Positions 59,540-64,000 of a DNA stretch of 64,000 nt are shown here, one piece after another. Both the position numbers and the translations under genes were made by a program. Every line of letters starts with the position of its first letter. Positions within the stretch are counted from its first letter, which is position 1. Under the pieces are notes generated by a model. The model saw nothing but the letters and a program-made list of their open reading frames with translations, did no database searches and was not told where the DNA came from. This DNA comes from Paragordius varius (taxonomy: Eukaryota; Nematomorpha). The stretch covers positions 15,004,001-15,068,000 of the forward strand of contig OZ176050.1 of NCBI GenBank assembly GCA_964247055.1, in the 5' to 3' direction.

Positions 59540-60300
59540 AGCAATCAATTTAGAGTTCTCCGAATTCTACAGTGCCTCTCTTCGCTTTTCATTGCAAAAA
59601 GGTAATAATCAGAAGGGGAGGGCAGAAGAGTCCAGTGAATGCAGAAAATCTTATATAAAATAAGGTGGGTGCCTTTCCCTGGTGCTGTGTGCGACGGAGC
59701 ATTGTCATGTGAAAAAATCACTTTGTCATGTCTTCTGGCTTATTCCGGTCATTTTGCGATTCATGCATGGTTTAAATTAATTCGGTTAACATTTTTACTG
59801 GGTTTAAAAAATTCATAATACACAATACCGCTCTGGTCTCGCCAAACACAGAGCATGATCTCATTGTATATAAGCGATTTGATTTTGATGGTAAAAGTCA
59901 CGATTTTTCCTCTTTGAATTAACAAAATAAAGCTACTCATCACTAAGAATTCAATAAAAAAATGGTTTCCTTCGATGATGTTGAAGGAGATTTTTTTAAG
60001 CGATTTTTGAACGAAGTTCATTCTAATTTAGTTAAGGCCATTTACGAGCTTATCAGTCTCTCCCGTTGCTGTTAGAAACTACCGATTGTTTTTTGTGTTA
60101 GATATGATGGGTCTGCCAGTTGCGATTGAGTTTGAGTTTCATCATCCAATAAATATTTCACATGATCATCCTCGCATATGTAATCTACCATAGCGCCGAC
60201 TTTTTATTTAAATCATGTTTCACATGTTTTAAGCATTGGACCATGTTCTGATAAAAATAAGACGCTACCCCTTGGTTAAATCAAAATATGAGCACTTGTC
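59540..60300 (-). mobile_element. Decayed mariner (Tc1/mariner) transposase remnant
   Basis: On the minus strand, short frames match mariner transposase in the right order: DDETQTQSQLA near 60130-60165, YNEIMLCVWRDQSGIVYYEF near 59800-59860, HDNAPSHTA with a catalytic Asp near 59690-59715, and SDYYLFAMK near 59590-59615. The frame changes several times and stops lie between blocks, so it is not functional. Terminal repeats could not be placed with certainty. It is much more G/C-rich than the flanks. It lies between the ORP start and the unknown gene at 60787. Confidence 0.85.
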
Positions 60301-60786
60301 GATTAATGTCAGAAAACGAAATGGATTTTCTATCGAAATAATGTCTGACTTTTTGCTGACGTCTTCTTTTAGTTAAACCAGTGATGATTTATAACTACAC
60401 CTAATATATTTTATGATTTTTAACATTGATGTTAAATTATTATGATTAAATGTGTCATAATAGGGAAAACTCTGTTGAAAAATCTTATTCGCAATGTCAG
60501 CCAATAATAGTTGACAAAATATCCAATTCTTAAACTATACTTTTAAATTTTTTGGGGTTCAGTACTTACAATGCATTACATAATATCGCCCTAGCAGTTT
60601 CAAATATTTTTCATTAAGATTGTGAGAATATTAATAAATAAAACTCATATACGTTTGTTAGTCTTTATAAGAAAATTTTACTTTTGAATTGGGTTTCCGC
60701 TTTTATCAAAACTACCCTATAAAGTTGATTCTATCTAAAACTAATAGATATGTTATCATCTTTAAGAAAATTTTTTGTTTTTTTAC

Positions 60787-61502
60787 CTTTTGCCAGGAAA
60801 AAGTCCATAAACTTCTTGTTGATGCCCTAAAAAATGTTGAGAAATGATTAATAATTTAGCCCTTAAAATATGAAAATTCCTAAATTGTATGATTACCTTC
60901 AATGGTGGATTGATAAGTGCTCGACGATTTATTTGTAGTGTTTGATGTTTGAGTACTTGTATAATAAGAGGCAGTTGCGCCTTTAAAGTATGAACAAAAA
61001 TTATAAAACAAAAAAACTCATTAAATTTTATTAAAAAAGACAGTATTTTTTTAATGCTTGATTTAAACAAAACCTAAATAATTTACAATGTAAATTAAGT
61101 AGGTTACCGAATTTCATCTTTCCATATATTTTGCAACTCAAAGTTAATATGAATTAAAATAAAGGAAGGTGAATATGGCACCTTAAAAAAATTATTTGCA
61201 TTTTAATTTTTACGCTTTGCCTTTATTGTTTCAATTTTTAGTGGAAATAAAATTATTCTACTTGTACTCGAGTTGGATGTTATATAACGATATTCATCAC
61301 TAAGCTTATATCCTTCAGAACTTTCTGAATTTGATGAGTTCTCATATGTTGTCATGTTATGACTTTTGAAATTTTTTCCAAGTTTTTTATTATCTTTATT
61401 TATGCGTTCATAAGTAGTTGAGAATTCTTTGCTTGAATTATTGGCTATTGTTTTATCTTCTTTACTTCCATTCTTATTCTGGAAAGATTGTGAAAGTCCC
61501 AT
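60787..61502 (-). CDS. Unrecognised Ser/Thr/Asn-rich gene, first three exons
   Basis: Three exons with matching phases: 61502-61262 (starts MGLSQSFQNKN), 60980-60897 and 60826-60787. The start ATG opens a frame with a glycine at position 2, which could allow N-myristoylation. The first 80 residues are hydrophilic, with many Ser, Asn, Lys and Glu. Exon 2 is almost all Ser, Thr, Gln and Tyr; exon 3 ends in HQQEVYGLFPGK. Exon 3 ends at GTAAAA in phase 2, so at least one more exon follows toward lower coordinates, but none was found before the mariner remnant. I do not recognise the family. It may be a separate gene or an alternative upstream part of the ORP gene. Confidence 0.45.
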
Positions 61503-62446
61503 TTGTAAGATTATATTTTAACATTTTACTCTTGCTATTTGAGTTAAACACTTTGATTGTTGCAATACATAATTGTAATAATACATTTAATGTGGAATCA
61601 ATTTAGGGCAAACAATTACAGTCAAAATTAAAATTATACAGTCAAAACGTAAAATATAAAGACAAATATTTTAGTTAAAAGGACAATCATACTTTTTACT
61701 GAAAATTTTTCTATATAAATTATTTAATTATTGTAAATATATTGGTTTTACTAATATACTCTTCCTCAATCTTTGCAAAAAAATGAGATATATTCAAAAA
61801 AATTGAGTTTAAAAATTAAAATTACTTGTTCTTATATTTTTCCGTCCGTATAATTTCGATTTCGAGTGTATATATATACTGAAATACATATTTTCCGGAA
61901 TATGTATGGGCTGACCTCTTAATAATAACTTACAGACCCGCGTGCAACACAAATAATTATCTACGAATTATGACCAATATCAGTTATTTTAAAATTTTGA
62001 CCCCCTTTTCTGTAATTTGACGACGCTAAAGACACATTTAATAAAAATCCCTTTCAAAAATTTAAAAAATCATGATTCACCCTTTTGTACAACTATGGAC
62101 CGTAAAAAGGGACGTTAATTTTTAGTTTACCTTTTCGATTCACAGTGCATATTTGAGATTTTAGTTTGGCTACTGGCGAAGCTTACAACAAATTTCGTAG
62201 TATTCTCCTAAAATTTTTATTATTTGTATACTCTCTATGCAAAATTTGGGAAACATAGTAACTATATTAATATTAATTTACTATATATATACACATTACT
62301 AAACTAATTTACATAATATTAAATGAATAATGTCATAATTATCTACATGAATAGTTATGTAACATTAGATTACATCATATATATAAATGCATATATGTAA
62401 TCAAAAGTCAAAATATATCATAGACGAATGTATATGGAATGATAAA
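61503..62446. other. Spacer with one family A element
   Basis: 61618-61872 is a family A copy (TACAGTCAAAATTAAAATTA at the left, TTCCGTCCGTATAATTTCGA at the right). The rest is AT-rich with no gene seen. Confidence 0.6.
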
Positions 62447-63760
62447 TTAAGCCCTTTCTCTCGAAAAATATCCGCCTCCCGGTTGTACCCGAGAAACATC
62501 TGGGCGTCGAAATCTTCGGACTGGCGGGGTCGTTTCAGGGATCGTTACTGTAACTTCTTCTTCTGATGTACTCCCAGCAGTTTCTGAAGTCAGAGGCGCT
62601 GTTGATGATAAATCATCTTGGGATTCCTCCACTTTACCGAGGGTCGTACTACTAGAGTAATCAGATTGGGTTTGCTTTTGTCCCTCCGTTGTACAGGTAC
62701 TTAAGGTTTCAATCTCTTTTTCTAACGTAGTTTCCGTGGTAATGGTCGGTATGGGTGGCGTCGCTGTATGCAGTGTTGATTGTTTATGCTTCAAAAGATT
62801 ATAATCCATTTCCAATTCCTCTTCTATGCCCTTGAGCAAGTTATCAACCTCCTCAGAACTTATTTTTTGGGTAAAAACTTTTTAAGGTGATCACTGCTTT
62901 TGTTAAAGAAATGAAAGTTAGGATCCGTTATATCCAGGCCCAAAAAACCAGAGTGATTAAGCATTTCGGGTAGTATGCCAGTTGGCTGGACAGTTGTGTA
63001 CTTCTAAATTGGAAAATATAATGTTTTATCTTGGATTAAAATTTAATAGATGTTTAGTTTCAAACGGCAGGATTATTGTATAAAAGGCTATAGTATTTAA
63101 CTTAAATTATGATAATATATTGTAAAAATGTAACGACAAATATTTTTTCAAAACATCGCTATACTGTGTTAAAATTGACTTTTACATTAGCACATTGTGT
63201 TAAATTGCAAAGTGAAATGGAGATGATTAGTATGCCAATTATATATTTGACAATTGTAATTAAATTTGTATGTGAAAAGAGGTTCGAAAAATAATGGTTG
63301 TCTTTTGAAAAAAAATTTGTTTTATATTTTTACGTTTACCCATATTATTTCAACTTGTCCAGTAAAAATGTCACAATTTTAAACTCTTAGTTAGGTAAGA
63401 AAAATTTGCGGTCAAATTTTAACCGTTCACAAACTCTTGTCAACTATTTTAGTAATGAAAAAAAGCATGCAGTAGCGTATGGCATAAAACATTATTAATA
63501 CATAATAGAATAAAAAAATGTTTCTTTTAAAAAACAAGCCTATATGTATAAACACATATCTATATCCCCTTGTTTATTTATAAAAAACGTTTTTTTATTC
63601 TTTTATGGACTAATATTGTTTCATGCCATACACTACTGTATCATAAAAGTACCTTCTAAAGTGGTATCCGTAAATTCCTCTGTCACTGTTGTAACTAAGG
63701 TACTCGTCGTATTTTCCACAAAAGTTTCTGTTAGATCTTCATCTGTTGTCGTTGATATAC
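62447..63760 (-). CDS. Unrecognised gene, three exons, 5' end outside the model
   Basis: Exons toward the stop: 63760-63653, then 63003-62879 and 62858-62447. The first encodes a Thr/Glu-rich stretch (TTTDEDLTETF); how it joins the second is unclear because the phases do not agree, so an exon may be missing. The second encodes PTGILPEMLNHSGFLGLDI and NFHFFNKSSDHLK. The last has an acidic helix (SEEVDNLLKGIEEELEMDYN), a Ser/Thr/Glu-rich stretch and a basic end with VRRFRRPDVSRVQPGGGYF. Between the last two exons a GT-AG intron of only 20 nt keeps the frame; without it the frame stops at 62860. The protein family is not recognised and no domain function is claimed. Confidence 0.5.
63105..63363. 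repeat. Family A small transposon
   Basis: Left arm worn (TTGTAAAAATGTAACGACAA), right arm TTTTTACGTTTACCCATATT with CAACTTGTCCAGTA. It lies in an intron of the unrecognised gene at the right end. Confidence 0.55.
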
Positions 63761-64000
63761 CTAAAAAATGAAATATTGATATAATCTAAAAGATCGAAAA
63801 CAAATATTTTATATGGTCAATTTTTTTATTTTTTCTATTAACTTAAATTCACTGGTAAATTTTAATCAATTTCTTTGACACTTTTTTATTAAAAATTCTT
63901 TTATTTTCTCTTTTATTTCATGGAAATATAAAGAGAAAAGCGGAAAGTTGGAATAAAGCGCACAATCATACAAAGTTATTAATTTTGATATACAGAATAA
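63761..64000. other. Right edge, AT-rich
   Basis: Probable intron or upstream region of the last gene. No exon was recognised in these 240 bp. Confidence 0.4.

Noticed and set aside
59761-60021. Open frame of 86 aa as a host gene
   Set aside because: It contains mariner transposase blocks, with other blocks in other frames nearby, so it is a decayed transposon.
60783-61070. Minus-strand 95-aa frame
   Set aside because: It reads through two exons and the intron between them in a frame that exon 1 does not support; the phase-consistent frame is the Ser/Thr-rich one.
1-64000. LTR retrotransposons, Polintons or other virus-like elements
   Set aside because: I saw no reverse transcriptase, integrase, capsid or envelope-like frame and no long direct terminal repeats.

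Overview
This window looks like nuclear DNA from an invertebrate animal. It is very AT-rich, with many (TA)n runs. Its genes are interrupted by GT-AG introns, and their products have clear metazoan counterparts: lysosomal alpha-mannosidase, TIM23, CNOT11, an F-box/kelch protein of FBXO42 type, a SEFIR (IL-17-receptor-like) membrane protein, a PKA catalytic subunit and an oxysterol-binding-protein relative. Several introns are extraordinarily short (20 to 30 nt), while others exceed 1 kb because they are packed with small transposons. Introns in the mid-20s are known from dicyemid mesozoans, so a dicyemid or another reduced parasitic animal is one reading, but that is inference. Gene models were made by eye from conserved protein blocks, open frames and matching intron phases.

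Layout: 620-19166 (+) lysosomal alpha-mannosidase, 21 exons. 19802-22576 (-) TIMM23, 6 exons. 22612-37987 (+) CNOT11, 16 exons, head-to-head with TIMM23 with only 35 bp between the start codons. 38968-42252 (-) one-exon FBXO42-like gene. 42253-47042 holds few genes: a hAT-type element nested in a larger repeat, and two possible 5' exons of the next gene. 47043-49956 (+) SEFIR receptor-like gene, 5' end not resolved. 50100-51595 (+) PKA catalytic subunit, 3 exons. 51952-58455 (-) ORP with an oxysterol-binding domain only, 10 exons. About 59540-60300 (-) a decayed mariner. 60787-61502 (-) and 62447-63760 (-) two unrecognised Ser/Thr-rich genes, both incomplete.

Repeats: at least six families of small non-autonomous DNA elements fill introns and spacers. 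Family A (about 300 bp, long inverted repeats, CAGTA ends next to TA) has roughly 25-30 copies. Family C (about 280 bp, starting ATACCATTTACAATTCAAAT) has 11. Families D, E and F are hairpin elements with the same CAGT/ACTG ends. Family B (about 600 bp) has three copies, two of them hosting other insertions. There are two hAT-like elements. Tandem arrays lie in CNOT11 introns. I saw no tRNA, rRNA, CRISPR, LTR element or virus-like element.

The genes are housekeeping or signalling genes with no evident shared pathway. The most notable points are the 20-30 nt introns, the 35-bp divergent start pair, the SEFIR gene and the splice acceptors that lie directly against transposon ends.
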